Counted from the first letter of the stretch, positions 36,192 to 46,261 are shown. The stretch is DNA of 64,000 bases from Comamonas sp. BIGb0124 (GCF_003752175.1 NZ_RJVF01000008.1:62001-126000); one strand, 5' to 3'. Notes: generated by a model from the letters alone, not told the origin. Numbers and translations: made by a program.

Positions 36192-37573
36192 ATGAGCCAA
36201 GCCGAACACAAGAACACGCTCAAAAGAGGGTTGAGCAATCGTCACATTCAGCTGATTGCCTTGGGGGGCGCCGTCGGAACCGGTTTGTTCCTCGGCATTG
36301 CGCAGACCATTCAACTGGCCGGACCGTCGGTCATCCTGGGTTATGCGATCGCCGGTGTGATCGCCTTCCTGATCATGCGGCAACTGGGCGAGATGGTGGT
36401 CGAGGAGCCGGTGGCCGGTTCGTTCAGCCACTTCGCCAACCGCTACTGGGGACCTTTCGCGGGTTTTGTCTCGGGCTGGACTACTGGGTGCTGTATGTGC
36501 TGGTGAGCATGGCCGAGCTCACGGCGGTGGGCATCTACGTGCAGTACTGGTGGCCGGGTGTGCCCACCTGGGTCTCGGCGCTGGTGTTCTTTGTGCTGAT
36601 CAACGTGATCAACCTGCTCCACGTCAAGCTGTTCGGCGAGATGGAGTTCTGGTTCTCCATCATCAAGGTCGGTGCCATCGTGGCCATGATCGGCTTCGGC
36701 GCTTATCTGCTGGCCAGCGGCAACGGCGGCCCGCAGGCCAGCGTGACCAATCTGTGGCAATTGGGCGGCTTTTTCCCGCACGGTCTGGGTGGCCTGGTGA
36801 TGGCCATGGCCATCATCATGTTCTCGTTCGGCGGGCTCGAGCTGGTCGGCATCACCGCCGCCGAGGCGGATTCGCCGGAGGAAAGCATCCCGCGCGCCAC
36901 CAACCAGGTCGTGTACCGCATCCTGCTGTTCTATGTGGGTGCGCTGGCGGTGCTGCTGTCGCTCTATCCCTGGAGCCAGGTGCAGCAGGGCGGCAGTCCC
37001 TTCGTGATGATCTTCCATGCGCTCGACAGCAATTGGGTCGCGACGGCACTGAACATCGTCGTGCTGACGGCCGCACTGTCGGTCTACAACAGCTGTGTGT
37101 ACTGCAACAGCCGCATGCTGCTGGGCCTGGCGCTGCAGGGCAACGCGCCGCAGGCGCTGGCACGGGTCAACCGGCGCGGCATTCCCATCCCCGCGCTGGC
37201 GGTGTCGGCTGCAGCCACTGCGCTGTGCGTGCTGATCAACTACGCCATGCCGGGCCAGGCCTTTGGCCTGCTGATGATGCTGGTGGTCTCGGCCCTGGTG
37301 ATCAACTGGGCCATGATCAGCCTGACGCACATGCAGTTCCGCCGCCGCATGGCTCGGGACGGTCGCCAGACTCGCTTCCGGAGCTGGGGCTACCCGGCGA
37401 CCAATCTGCTGTGCCTGGTCTTCATGGCCGGCATCCTGCTGGTGATGTTCCTCACACCCTCGACCCGCGTGTCGGTGCTGCTGATCCCGGCCTGGCTGGC
37501 TTTGCTGGGCGCCTGCTACTGGCTGCGCAGCCGCCGTGCGGCCGAGTCGCCCCAAGAAGGCCAGCGCGCCTGA
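36192..37573 (+). pseudogene. aroP: aromatic amino acid permease with a one-base frameshift
   Basis: This encodes an APC-superfamily proton symporter for phenylalanine, tyrosine and tryptophan, strongly similar throughout to E. coli AroP as I recall it (GSFSHFA..YWG, NYWVLYVLV, KVGAIVAMIGFGAYLLASGNGG region, VVLTAALSVYNSCVYCNSRML). The start frame runs from 36192 to a TGA at 36504, 104 residues. After Trp96 (36477-36479) the next codon should be AAC (Asn) but reads AC, a single missing A near 36480; the next frame then continues the family sequence to 37573. Restored length is 460 residues, normal. It is a true inactivation or a sequencing error. The operon continues with an M20 peptidase and an Lrp-type regulator. 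Confidence 0.85.
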
Positions 37574-37651
37574 GCGTTCGCGGCTCTGCCGGTTGCTGCA
37601 TGGCGCCGGCGGGCTCCCGTCATCCGAATTCAACCTGTCTGCCGAGACCCC

Positions 37652-39196
37652 ATGACATTTTTTTCCACCCTCCGCAAACGCGCCACCGTGGCCGCGTCCC
37701 TGATCCTGCTGTGCAGCGGCGCCGCACAGGCCCAGCATGTGCTGACGACGGCTCAGGCCGAGCAGTTTGCCAAGGGCAGTTTTCCCGAGTACCTGGAGCT
37801 GCTGTCGATGCCCAACGATGCGGCCAATGCCACGGACATCCAGCGCAATGCCGCCTGGCTGGAACAGGCCTTCGCCAAGCGCGGCTTCAAGGTCGGCCAA
37901 CTCGCCAACGGCGAGCGGCCGGCCGTCTTTGCGGAATGGGGCGAAGCCTCGCCGCAGCGCAAGACCATTCTGTTCTACATGCATTTCGACGGCCAGCCCG
38001 TGGTGCCCGGCGAATGGAAGACGGATCCCTGGACCCCCGTGCTCAAGGCCCGGGATGCCCAGGGCCAGTGGCAGACGCTGCCGCTCGACCGGCTGGCCGG
38101 TGCGCTGGATCCGGAGTGGCGTGTGTTCGCCCGTGCCTCGGCCGACGACAAAGGCCCCATCACCATGTTCCTGGCGGCCATCGATGCGCTGCAGGCCGCC
38201 GGCCGCAACCCGGATGTGCATGTGAAGGTGCTGCTCGACTCCGAAGAGGAAAAAGGCTCGCCGCATCTGCATCTGGTGATGCGCGACAACGCCGAGCGGC
38301 TCAGGAGCGACGGTCTCGTCATCCTCGACGGCGCCATGCCGCCGGGCAACAAACCGGGTGTGAATTTCGGCAACCGGGGTTCGGTGCAGGTCGACCTCAC
38401 GGTGTTCGGCCCCAACTCGGCCCCGCACAGCGGGACCTACGGCAACGTGGTGCCCAACCCCGCCTTGCGCCTGGCGGGCTTGCTCGACAGCATGAAGGAC
38501 GCGCAGGGACGCGTCGTCATTCCCGGCTTCTACGACCGCGTGCAGATCAGCGCAAGCGACCGCCTGCAGATGGCCCGTTCGGCGCCCGTGGCAGGCACCT
38601 TCGAGCAACGGTTCGGCATCGCCCAACTGGATGCCGTGGGCAGCAACCCGGTCGAAGCGGTGCAGTACCCCTCGCTCGATATCCTGGGCTTCTCTGCGGG
38701 CCGGGTCGGCAATCTGGCTGCCAACGCCATTCCGTCGACGGCGACGGCCAGCCTCAACATCCGGACCGTGCCCGAGACGCCGCCCGATTTCCTGTACGGC
38801 CTGGTGCGGCAGCACATCCAGAACCAAGGGTTCCACATCGTCGAGGGCCGCGAGCCCAGCGCCGACGAACGCAGCCGCTACGGCAAGTTGGTGTCGGTGG
38901 GGCTGACCGCCTATCCCAGTACCTCGACCGGTGCGCGGACCGACATGTCGTCGCCGCTGGCGCAATGGGCGCTGCGCGGTGTGAAGGCCCCGCGCCAGAT
39001 CGAGCCGGAAGTCTTCCGCATGGGCGGTTCGACCTTGCCCATGAGCGGCGCGGCCGACGTGCTGAAAGTGCCCTACGTGGTGGTGCCGCTGGTCAACGCC
39101 GACAACAACCAGCACAGCTTCGACGAAAACCTGCGCCTGGGCAATTATGTCGAAGGCGTGCGCACGGTGGCATCATTGCTGACCACTCCTTTCTGA
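37652..39196 (+). CDS. secreted M20-family metallopeptidase
   Basis: A 514-residue zinc peptidase/amidohydrolase of the M20 (ArgE/DapE/CPG2-like) family with an N-terminal signal peptide (residues 1-27, cleavage after AQA), so periplasmic. Metal and catalytic residues are seen in order: His in FYMHFDGQP, Asp in RASADDKGPI, catalytic Glu in LLDSEEEKGSP, Asp in ILDGAMPP, and the final His in NADNNQHSFDENL. Substrate likely peptides, N-acyl or carbamoyl amino acids. It follows aroP by 78 bp and precedes an Lrp-type regulator by 13 bp, so it probably supplies amino acids to the aromatic uptake system. Confidence 0.88.
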   Translation: MTFFSTLRKRATVAASLILLCSGAAQAQHVLTTAQAEQFAKGSFPEYLELLSMPNDAANATDIQRNAAWLEQAFAKRGFKVGQLANGERPAVFAEWGEASPQRKTILFYMHFDGQPVVPGEWKTDPWTPVLKARDAQGQWQTLPLDRLAGALDPEWRVFARASADDKGPITMFLAAIDALQAAGRNPDVHVKVLLDSEEEKGSPHLHLVMRDNAERLRSDGLVILDGAMPPGNKPGVNFGNRGSVQVDLTVFGPNSAPHSGTYGNVVPNPALRLAGLLDSMKDAQGRVVIPGFYDRVQISASDRLQMARSAPVAGTFEQRFGIAQLDAVGSNPVEAVQYPSLDILGFSAGRVGNLAANAIPSTATASLNIRTVPETPPDFLYGLVRQHIQNQGFHIVEGREPSADERSRYGKLVSVGLTAYPSTSTGARTDMSSPLAQWALRGVKAPRQIEPEVFRMGGSTLPMSGAADVLKVPYVVVPLVNADNNQHSFDENLRLGNYVEGVRTVASLLTTPF

Positions 39197-39209
39197 ATCC
39201 GCCGCTCCC

Positions 39210-39677
39210 ATGAAACACGCCATCGACGAACACGACCGCAAGATGCTGGATCTGCTGCGCGACAACGGCCGCCTGACCAACCAGGAGTTGGCCGATCTGG
39301 TCGGCCTGTCGGCATCGCAGTGCTCGCGTCGCCGCATCGCGCTGGAGCAGGCCGGCCTCATCCTCGGTTACCACGCCCATCTCGCCCCGGTTGCCGAGGG
39401 GACGCCGGTGATGGGCATGGTCGAGGTTCGCCTGCACAGTCACAGCCCCGAGGCGGTGGAGGCCCTGCACCAGTTCGTCGGGCGCGAGACGGCCATTCGC
39501 GACGTCTTCAAGCTGACAGGCGATTACGACTACCTGCTGAAGATCGCCGTGCTCGACCTCGCGGAGATGAGCCGCCTGATCAGCGATCTGGCGTCGCTGC
39601 GCGGCAGCGTGAGCCATCTGCGGACGGCGGTGGTGCTCGAGCGGCACAAAGAGAACGGCATTGTGTTCACAAACTGA
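39210..39677 (+). CDS. Lrp/AsnC-family transcriptional regulator
   Basis: A 155-residue feast/famine regulator: an N-terminal helix-turn-helix (about residues 5-60; LTNQELADLVGLSASQCSRRRIALEQAGLI) and a C-terminal RAM ligand-binding domain (about 65-140; VMGMVEVRLHSHSPEAV, TGDYDYLLKIAVLDL). Such proteins usually sense an amino acid and control nearby transport or degradation genes. It begins 13 bp after the secreted peptidase gene and is a natural regulator of the aroP-peptidase unit and of the aromatic aminotransferase downstream. Confidence 0.93.
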   Translation: MKHAIDEHDRKMLDLLRDNGRLTNQELADLVGLSASQCSRRRIALEQAGLILGYHAHLAPVAEGTPVMGMVEVRLHSHSPEAVEALHQFVGRETAIRDVFKLTGDYDYLLKIAVLDLAEMSRLISDLASLRGSVSHLRTAVVLERHKENGIVFTN

Positions 39678-39711
39678 CGAGATGTGAATTCCGTGCACAA
39701 AAAATTGATTA

Positions 39712-39728
39712 ATGCACATATCGTGCAT
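39712..39728. promoter_or_regulatory. dyad ATGCAC-N5-GTGCAT, candidate Lrp-type operator
   Basis: A perfect 6-bp inverted repeat with a five-base spacer (ATATC) in an AT-rich tract between the Lrp-type gene and the YitT gene; GTGCAC also occurs 19 bp earlier (39693-39698). Lrp/AsnC regulators often bind such imperfect arrays at short spacing. Confidence 0.45.
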
Positions 39729-39806
39729 AAAATATAGAAAAATGACTCATGCAAGCATGTCGTGGCACGTTTTGCTGCCTTCGTGTGCCTTGCCGCGTCC
39801 TGATCC

Positions 39807-40436
39807 ATGTCTGCTCCTACTCTCGATACACCCGTGAATCCGGTCACCGTTCCCCATACCTTGGTCGAAGACATCCTGGCCTTGCTGATGGGTTGCCTGG
39901 TGATTTCCTTCGGCGTCTCGCTGCTTCAGCAATCGGGCACCTTGACGGGCGGTACCGCCGGTCTGGCCTTCCTGCTGCATTACGCCTTCGGCGTGAAGTT
40001 CGGTGTCGCGTTTTTCCTTCTCAACCTGCCTTTTTATGTGCTGGCCTTCAAGCGCATGGGACGGGTGTTCGTCCTCAAGACGTTTGCCGCCGTGGCGCTG
40101 GTGTCGCTGTTTGCCGAACTGCATCCGCGCTTCATCGACATCTCGCAGCTCGACCCGTTCTATGCGGCGGTGCTGGGCAATGTCGTCATGGGACTGGGCT
40201 TCATCGTGCTGTTCCGCCACAAGGCCAGCCTGGGAGGCGTTAATATCCTGGCCCTGTTCCTCCAGGATCGGGGCGTGATCCGCGCCGGCAAGCTGCAGAT
40301 GATGGTCGACGTGACCATCGTGGCCTGTTCGCTGGCCGTCATCAGTCTGCCCATGCTGCTGGCTTCGATCCTGGGTGCCGTGATCCTGAACCTCATCATC
40401 GCGATGAACCACCGTCCCCATCGCTACGTCGCCTGA
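39807..40436 (+). CDS. YitT-family membrane protein
   Basis: A 209-residue integral membrane protein with about five or six helices (e.g. ILALLMGCLVISFGVSLL; FGVAFFLLNLPFYVLAF; AAVLGNVVMGLGFIVLF). The GTLTGGTAGLAFLLHYAFG and ASLGGVNILALFLQ glycine-rich motifs identify the YitT/DUF161 family, proposed transporters of unknown substrate. It sits between an Lrp-type regulator and an aromatic aminotransferase, so a role in amino acid movement is possible but not shown. Confidence 0.85.
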   Translation: MSAPTLDTPVNPVTVPHTLVEDILALLMGCLVISFGVSLLQQSGTLTGGTAGLAFLLHYAFGVKFGVAFFLLNLPFYVLAFKRMGRVFVLKTFAAVALVSLFAELHPRFIDISQLDPFYAAVLGNVVMGLGFIVLFRHKASLGGVNILALFLQDRGVIRAGKLQMMVDVTIVACSLAVISLPMLLASILGAVILNLIIAMNHRPHRYVA

Positions 40437-40523
40437 GCGGCCGAGACCGTTCGTGCGTGCGGGCGCCGGCCCACCTGAAGTCTCGCGCCCGTCTTCAATC
40501 CCTTTCCAACGGAGTCATCCCCC

Positions 40524-41720
40524 ATGTTCCAACATATCGAGTCCTATGCAGGCGATCCCATCCTGTCGCTGATGGAGGCGTTCAAGCTCGACGCCCGCAC
40601 GGACAAGGTCAATCTGAGCATCGGCCTGTACTACGACGAGCGCGGCATCATTCCGCAGTTGCAGACCGTGCAGCAGGCCCAGGCCCGGCTCGAGGCGCTG
40701 CCTCCCAGCCCCAGCCTGTACCTGCCCATGGAGGGCATGCTGCCGTACCGCCAGGCGATCCAGAAGCTGCTGTTCGGCGGGGATTGCGAAGCCCTGGCCA
40801 CCGGCCGCATCGCCACCATCCAGACCCTGGGCGGCTCGGGCGCACTCAAGGTCGGCGCGGATTTCCTGGCGCGTTATTTCCCGGGCTCCGACGTGTGGGT
40901 CAGCGACCCCACCTGGGACAACCATGTGGCGATTTTCGAAGGCGCGGGCTTCAAGACCCATACCTATCCCTACTTCGATGCCCAGACCCGCGGCGTGAAT
41001 TTCGAGGGCATGCTGTCGACGCTCGAGACCCTGCCGAACCAGAGCATCGTGCTGCTGCACCCGTGCTGCCACAACCCCACCGGCTCCGACCTCGATGCCT
41101 CGCAGTGGGATCAGGTGGTCGAGGTGGTGCGTGAACGCGGGTTGATCGCTTTCCTCGACATCGCCTATCAGGGCTTCGGTGCGGGCATGGACGAAGACGC
41201 CTACGCGATTCGTGCACTGGCGCGCGCGGGCCTGACGTATTTCGTGAGCAACTCGTTCTCGAAGATCTTTTCCCTGTACGGCGAGCGTGTCGGAGGCCTG
41301 TCCATCGTGTGCGAAAGCGCCGAAGCCGCCGATCGCGTGCTGGGCCAGCTCAAGGCCACGGTGCGGCGCAACTACTCCAGCCCGCCGACCCACGGCGCGG
41401 TGCTGGTGGAGACGGTGCTGGCCGATGCCGAGCTGCGAGCCGCCTGGCTGGCCGAAGTCGAGGCCATGCGCACCCGCATCATCGCCATGCGCCAGACCCT
41501 GGTCGACGCGCTCAAGCAGGCGCTGCCCGGCCGCGATTTCGACTACCTGGTCGAGCAGCGCGGCATGTTCAGCTACACCGGTCTCACGGCCGCTCAGGTC
41601 GACCGGTTGCGCGAAGCGTTCGGCATCTACCTGGTGCGCAGCGGCCGCATCTGCGTGGCCGGGCTCAACGAAGGCAATGTGGCGCGCGTGGCCCAGGGTT
41701 TTGCCGCTGTGCTGGCCTGA
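40524..41720 (+). CDS. tyrB: aromatic amino acid aminotransferase
   Basis: A 398-residue class I PLP aminotransferase of the AspC/TyrB subgroup, cytoplasmic and dimeric. It moves amino groups between tyrosine, phenylalanine or aspartate and 2-oxoglutarate. Visible: Asn184 (CCHNPTG), Asp212 and Tyr215 (LDIAYQGFG), the Schiff-base Lys247 ([17 protein letters not shown]) and a C-terminal Arg in [13 protein letters not shown]. Aspartate versus aromatic preference cannot be read with certainty; context favours aromatic. The ribosome site ACGGAG (40509-40514) precedes ATG 40524. Confidence 0.92.
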   Translation: MFQHIESYAGDPILSLMEAFKLDARTDKVNLSIGLYYDERGIIPQLQTVQQAQARLEALPPSPSLYLPMEGMLPYRQAIQKLLFGGDCEALATGRIATIQTLGGSGALKVGADFLARYFPGSDVWVSDPTWDNHVAIFEGAGFKTHTYPYFDAQTRGVNFEGMLSTLETLPNQSIVLLHPCCHNPTGSDLDASQWDQVVEVVRERGLIAFLDIAYQGFGAGMDEDAYAIRALARAGLTYFVSNSFSKIFSLYGERVGGLSIVCESAEAADRVLGQLKATVRRNYSSPPTHGAVLVETVLADAELRAAWLAEVEAMRTRIIAMRQTLVDALKQALPGRDFDYLVEQRGMFSYTGLTAAQVDRLREAFGIYLVRSGRICVAGLNEGNVARVAQGFAAVLA

Positions 41721-41875
41721 TCCGGCCCGATCGGTACCCTGGCGTGACGAAGGGCTAGGGCCAGTCCCAGGCCGTGAGACCGAATCGCGGGCCCGACTTG
41801 CGTTAATCTTGTCGGTTGGAGACAAAGGCCCGTTCGCCATGCGATGACATGGTGGGGCCGTATACCCATCACGTC

Positions 41876-44275
41876 ATGATCGCAGTTCCCCCGTCTGCCT
41901 TGTCCCTGGCCCGCGACGCCGAGTCGTGGCTGCGGCGTTTCCTGCGCGTGGCGCTGAGTTTCTACGTGCTCAGCGGATTGGGGGTGGCGTTGGGCCTGCT
42001 GCTCATCTCGGGCCTGGCGCACCTGCTGCTCGGGCCGGCCGCAGCATCGGCCACGGCGGTTGGGGTCATCATCGCCGCGCCGCCGGATCAGCCCGCCCCG
42101 CGTCGCGGCAAAATTCGGCAGATGCTGCCGGCCCTGCTGGTCGGCCTGCCGCTGTTCTTCGGTGTGCAACTGCTGCACGCTGCGCCCATTCGCCTGGGCT
42201 TGCTGATCGTACCGGCCACTTTCGTGGCCTTTTTGTTCATGGCCTGGGGCAAGCGCGGCATCCCCATCGCCATCTCGATCATGCTGGCCATGGTGTTTTC
42301 GGTGGCGACGCCGCCGGAAGGCGGATGGGACCACGCGCTCGAGATCACCTCGCATGTCGGCATCGGTGCCGCTGCCTATCTGGTGTGGGCCACGCTGTTC
42401 AACCTGGCGCTCAACACCCGCTACCGGGCCTTGATGCTCAGCGACATCCTGATGGCGCTGGCTGCGCTCATGCGCACGCAGGCCCGGCGTTTCATTCCGG
42501 CGGGGCAGCCGGGCGCGCCGCAACTCGGGCAGTTGCTGCGCGAGCAGGCGGCGCTGGCCGATCAGTTGCAGGATGCCCGCAACATCGTGCTCGAATCGCC
42601 TCGGACAGCCCGGCGGCAGCAACTGGTGGCCTTGCTGATGAACGTGCTCGAAGTGCGGGACCACCTGCTGGCCAGCGAACTCGACCTGAACGCGCTGGCG
42701 CAGGCGCAAGGCCATGCCAGCACCATTCGTGCCCTGCGCCATGTGCTGGAACAGCTGGCGCACGAAGTCGAGCTCCTGGGCGACAGCCTGCTGCTGGGCC
42801 GGGCCGGCACATTCGCCAGCGATCGGCGGCCCTTGCTCGACGCCCTGGGGCTGGCGCCCAGCCAGGCCCGTGGCCAGCGGGCCACGCCCCGCGACATGGC
42901 CCAAGCGGCTGCAGAGGCGTCGATCGACGAGTTTCCCTCGCCGGCCGCCGATGTGCCGGTCGATCCCGCCTATGCGTTGGTTCGCAGCCTGGCCGACCGG
43001 GTCGGTCATGTCAACGACGAGATCCTGCGCATGGCGGCCCTGGCCCGCGGCGACCGGGCGCCGGATCTGCGCATCGTGCGGGCCTACTGGCAGCTTTTCG
43101 TGAGCCCGACGGCCTGGTCGGTCAAGCCGCTGCTCACGCTCTGGCGCTGGGATGCGCCGCCCCTGCGCCACGCGCTCCGGGCCGCGATGGCCGTGGGCTG
43201 CGGCTACGTCGTGGGCGTGCTGCTGCCATGGGGCTCGCATGAGTACTGGATTCTGCTGACCATCGTGGTGGTGCTGCGGGGCAGCCTGGCACAGACGCTG
43301 GAGCGGCGCAACAGCCGGGTGGCCGGAACCCTCATGGGCTGCGTGCTGGCCGTCTGCCTGCTGTCGCTGCACCCGTCGACCGTGGTGCTGCTGGTCTGCG
43401 TGACCGTCGCGCAGGCCACGGCGCATGCGTTCGGCGCGCGCAAGTACATCGTCACGGCCACGGCCGCGAGCGTGCTGGGGCTGGTCCAGGCCCATATGCT
43501 GAACACCGGCGTGAGCCCGACCTTCGCGCTGGTCGAACGGGTGGCCGATACCCTGATCGGCGCGGGCATCGCCTGGCTGTTCAGTTATGTGCTGCCTTCG
43601 TGGGAAAGATCGCAACTGCGGCGGCTGGTGCGCCGGGCCATGAGTGCCCAGGCCCGTCACGCCAAGGCCGCGCTGAGCCTAGCGCAGCTCGAGGCCGTCG
43701 ACAACTCGCCCGAACTGGACTGGCGGCTCGCGCGGCGCGAGGCTTACGACAGCCTCTCTGCCTTGGTGCAGGCCACCCAGCGTTCGTTGTCCGAACCGCG
43801 TGCGGTACGCCCGCCGCTGGAGCCGCTCGAGCAGCTCCAGACCCACAGCTACCAATTGCTGGCACAGCTCAGCGCCGTCAAGTCCTTGCTGCTGCTGCGG
43901 CGTGGCTCGATCGACGCCGAACGCGCGGCGCAGCCCATGCAGTACGCCAGTGCGCACATGGTGCATGCATTGTCGATGGCCGATCTGACGTCGGCGCCGC
44001 CGCACAAGCCGGCGGGGCAGGGCGATGTGCCGCAGGACATGCCCGACGACACGCTGGGGTCGACCACGCTGCCGTCGAATACCGACGACGATGTCACGCC
44101 CTGGCTGCTGCATCGGCTCACCTCGGCCATGTCGATCGCCGACGAGCTGCGCCAGGATGCCGCCATGGCCCTGCAAGCCGACCTGCAGGCCGAAGCGGCC
44201 CATGAACAAGAGAGGAAGGTCCGTCAGGCCGCGGGTGCGTCGCCGGCCATCAAGGAGACCCTGAGGACCGATTGA
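41876..44275 (+). CDS. FUSC-family membrane protein (fusaric-acid-resistance-like)
   Basis: A roughly 800-residue inner-membrane protein of the YccS/YhfK/FusC group with an N-terminal bundle of about five helices (e.g. FYVLSGLGVALGLLLISGLA), a long cytoplasmic helical segment, a second membrane bundle near residues 420-580 (GCGYVVGVLLPWGSHEYWILLTIVVVLRGS) and a hydrophilic C-terminal tail. FUSC proteins are linked to export of aromatic acids, though direct substrates are rarely proven. In-frame upstream starts exist at 41849 (ATG) and 41816 (TTG), so the N-terminus is uncertain by up to 20 residues. The neighbouring tyrB makes an aromatic-acid role plausible. Confidence 0.8.
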   Translation: MIAVPPSALSLARDAESWLRRFLRVALSFYVLSGLGVALGLLLISGLAHLLLGPAAASATAVGVIIAAPPDQPAPRRGKIRQMLPALLVGLPLFFGVQLLHAAPIRLGLLIVPATFVAFLFMAWGKRGIPIAISIMLAMVFSVATPPEGGWDHALEITSHVGIGAAAYLVWATLFNLALNTRYRALMLSDILMALAALMRTQARRFIPAGQPGAPQLGQLLREQAALADQLQDARNIVLESPRTARRQQLVALLMNVLEVRDHLLASELDLNALAQAQGHASTIRALRHVLEQLAHEVELLGDSLLLGRAGTFASDRRPLLDALGLAPSQARGQRATPRDMAQAAAEASIDEFPSPAADVPVDPAYALVRSLADRVGHVNDEILRMAALARGDRAPDLRIVRAYWQLFVSPTAWSVKPLLTLWRWDAPPLRHALRAAMAVGCGYVVGVLLPWGSHEYWILLTIVVVLRGSLAQTLERRNSRVAGTLMGCVLAVCLLSLHPSTVVLLVCVTVAQATAHAFGARKYIVTATAASVLGLVQAHMLNTGVSPTFALVERVADTLIGAGIAWLFSYVLPSWERSQLRRLVRRAMSAQARHAKAALSLAQLEAVDNSPELDWRLARREAYDSLSALVQATQRSLSEPRAVRPPLEPLEQLQTHSYQLLAQLSAVKSLLLLRRGSIDAERAAQPMQYASAHMVHALSMADLTSAPPHKPAGQGDVPQDMPDDTLGSTTLPSNTDDDVTPWLLHRLTSAMSIADELRQDAAMALQADLQAEAAHEQERKVRQAAGASPAIKETLRTD

Positions 44276-44404
44276 CGTGGCGGCTGTGCCGCGTCCAGCC
44301 GCCTCCTTGCGCATCGCCCTTGTCCGTGAGCTTCACGAGGCTCATGAGCCCTCGCCAGCTTCACGAGCCGCAAGGGGCCCGTCGGCTGCGGCGATGTGCC
44401 GGGC

Positions 44405-46261
44405 TCACTTGCCCCAGCTGTCGCGCAGGCCGGTGCTCTTGTTGAAGACCGGCCGTCCCGGCTTGTGGTCTTCGCGATCGGCGACGAAGTAGCCGTGGCG
44501 TTCGAACTGGAAGGTGTCGCCTGCCTGCGCCTGGGCCAGCGAGGGCTCGAGGTAGGCCGTGGCCACGGACAGGCTGTCGGGGTTGAGGGCTTCGAGGAAG
44601 TTCTTGCCGCCTGCATCGGGATGGGGATCGGCGAACAGGCGGTCGTACAGCCGGACCTCGGCCTCGACGGCGTCCGTCAGTCCCACCCAGGTGATCACAC
44701 CCTTGACCTTGACCGAATCCGCGCCGGGCGTGCCGCTCTTGGTGTCGGGCACCAGTTCGGCATGGACCTCGATGACTTCGCCGTCGATGTTCTTCACTGC
44801 ACCGGTGCACTGGATCACGTGGCCGTACTTCAGGCGCACACGGTTGCCCGGTTTGGTGCTGCCGTCGGCCAGGGTCTGCGGCGGATACAGGCGGAAAAAC
44901 CCCTTGGGCGGCGTTTCCTCGTAGTCGGTGCGCTCGATCCACAGTTCGCGGCCGAACTGGAACGTGCGCTGGCCACGCTCGGGGTGGTGGGGGTGCACGG
45001 GAGCCGTGCAACTGTCGAGCGTGCCTTCGCCGTGCAGCGCGTCCCAATTGGTGATGACGAGCTTGATCGGGTCGAGCACGGCCATGGCGCGCGGAGCCTT
45101 TTCGTCGAGGTCTTCGCGCAGCGCACCTTCGAGGCTGCTGTAGTCGATCCAGCCGCCCGACTTGCTGATGCCGCTGCGTTCGGCAAACAGCTGCAGAGCC
45201 TGCGGTGTGTAGCCGCGGCGGCGCAGGCCGACGATGGTCGGCATGCGGGGATCGTCCCAGCCCGCCACGTGGCCTTCGTCGACGAGTTGCTTGAGCTTGC
45301 GTTTGCTGGTGATCACGTAGGTGACGTTCAGGCGGGCGAACTCGTACTGGCGCGGCGGCGGCGTCTGCAGCAGGCCGCTTTCGGCCAGGCGCTCGAGCAG
45401 CCAGTCGTAGAAGGGCCGCTGGTCCTCGAACTCGAGCGTGCAGATGCTGTGCGTGATCTGCTCGAGCGCGTCCTCGATCGGATGGGCAAAGGTGTACATC
45501 GGGTAGATGCACCATTGGTCGCCGGTGTTGTGGTGGGTCGCGCGGCGGATCCGGTAGATGGCCGGGTCGCGCAGGTTGATGTTGGGGCTGGCCATGTCGA
45601 TCTTGGCCCGCAGCACGGCGGCGCCGTCGGGCAGCTTGCCGTCGCGCATGTCGCGGAAACGCGCCAGGTTCTCGGCCGGCGTGCGGCTGCGGAAGGGGCT
45701 GTCGACACCCGGCGTGGTGAAGTCGCCGCGGTTGGCCCGCATCGCTTCGGGCGTCTGTTCGTCCACATAGGCATGGCCGGCCTCGATCAGCGCCTCGGCC
45801 GCGCGGTACATGAAATCGAAGTAGTTGCTGGCGAAGTACAGGTGTTCCTGCGGTTGGCCGCCGAACTGCGAGGTCCAGCTGTAGCCCAGCCATTGCACGG
45901 CGTCGAGGATGCTGTCGACGTACTCCTGCTCTTCCTTTTCGGGATTGGTGTCGTCGAAACGCATGTGGCAGATGCCGCCGTACTCGGCCGCGAGGCCGAA
46001 GTTGACGCAGATGCTCTTGGCGTGACCGATGTGCAGGTAACCGTTGGGTTCGGGCGGAAAACGCATGCGCACGCGGGCTGGATCGAGCGGGCCCGACTGC
46101 TGGTGCGGACCGTCGCCGGGCGTACCGGCCCAGTGGCGCTCTGCATAGGTGCCGCGCGCGAGGTCGGCCTCGATGATCTGGCGCAGGAAGTTGGAAACCT
46201 TGGCGGGTTCTTGCGCGGCCGTGTCGGCTGCAGGGATAGCGGGATGGGCTGGTGCGGTCAT
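44405..46261 (-). CDS. glnS: glutaminyl-tRNA synthetase
   Basis: GlnRS charges tRNA-Gln in the cytoplasm. The 618-residue protein is a bit longer than the E. coli enzyme (554). Class I motifs are HIGHA (in PPEPNGYLHIGHAKSIC) and the KMSKS equivalent VITSKRKL, with the conserved RFDDTNPEKEEQEYVDSI and C-terminal beta-barrel anticodon-binding region. It converges with the FUSC gene, separated by 129 bp holding two copies of AGCTTCACGAG (44329, 44357) but no clear intrinsic terminator. Divergent from the first binding-protein gene. Confidence 0.97.
   Translation of the reverse strand: MTAPAHPAIPAADTAAQEPAKVSNFLRQIIEADLARGTYAERHWAGTPGDGPHQQSGPLDPARVRMRFPPEPNGYLHIGHAKSICVNFGLAAEYGGICHMRFDDTNPEKEEQEYVDSILDAVQWLGYSWTSQFGGQPQEHLYFASNYFDFMYRAAEALIEAGHAYVDEQTPEAMRANRGDFTTPGVDSPFRSRTPAENLARFRDMRDGKLPDGAAVLRAKIDMASPNINLRDPAIYRIRRATHHNTGDQWCIYPMYTFAHPIEDALEQITHSICTLEFEDQRPFYDWLLERLAESGLLQTPPPRQYEFARLNVTYVITSKRKLKQLVDEGHVAGWDDPRMPTIVGLRRRGYTPQALQLFAERSGISKSGGWIDYSSLEGALREDLDEKAPRAMAVLDPIKLVITNWDALHGEGTLDSCTAPVHPHHPERGQRTFQFGRELWIERTDYEETPPKGFFRLYPPQTLADGSTKPGNRVRLKYGHVIQCTGAVKNIDGEVIEVHAELVPDTKSGTPGADSVKVKGVITWVGLTDAVEAEVRLYDRLFADPHPDAGGKNFLEALNPDSLSVATAYLEPSLAQAQAGDTFQFERHGYFVADREDHKPGRPVFNKSTGLRDSWGK

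Noticed and set aside
44329-44367. Terminator between the FUSC gene and glnS
   Set aside because: Only short repeats (AGCTTCACGAG twice) and a small imperfect hairpin; not convincing as intrinsic termination.
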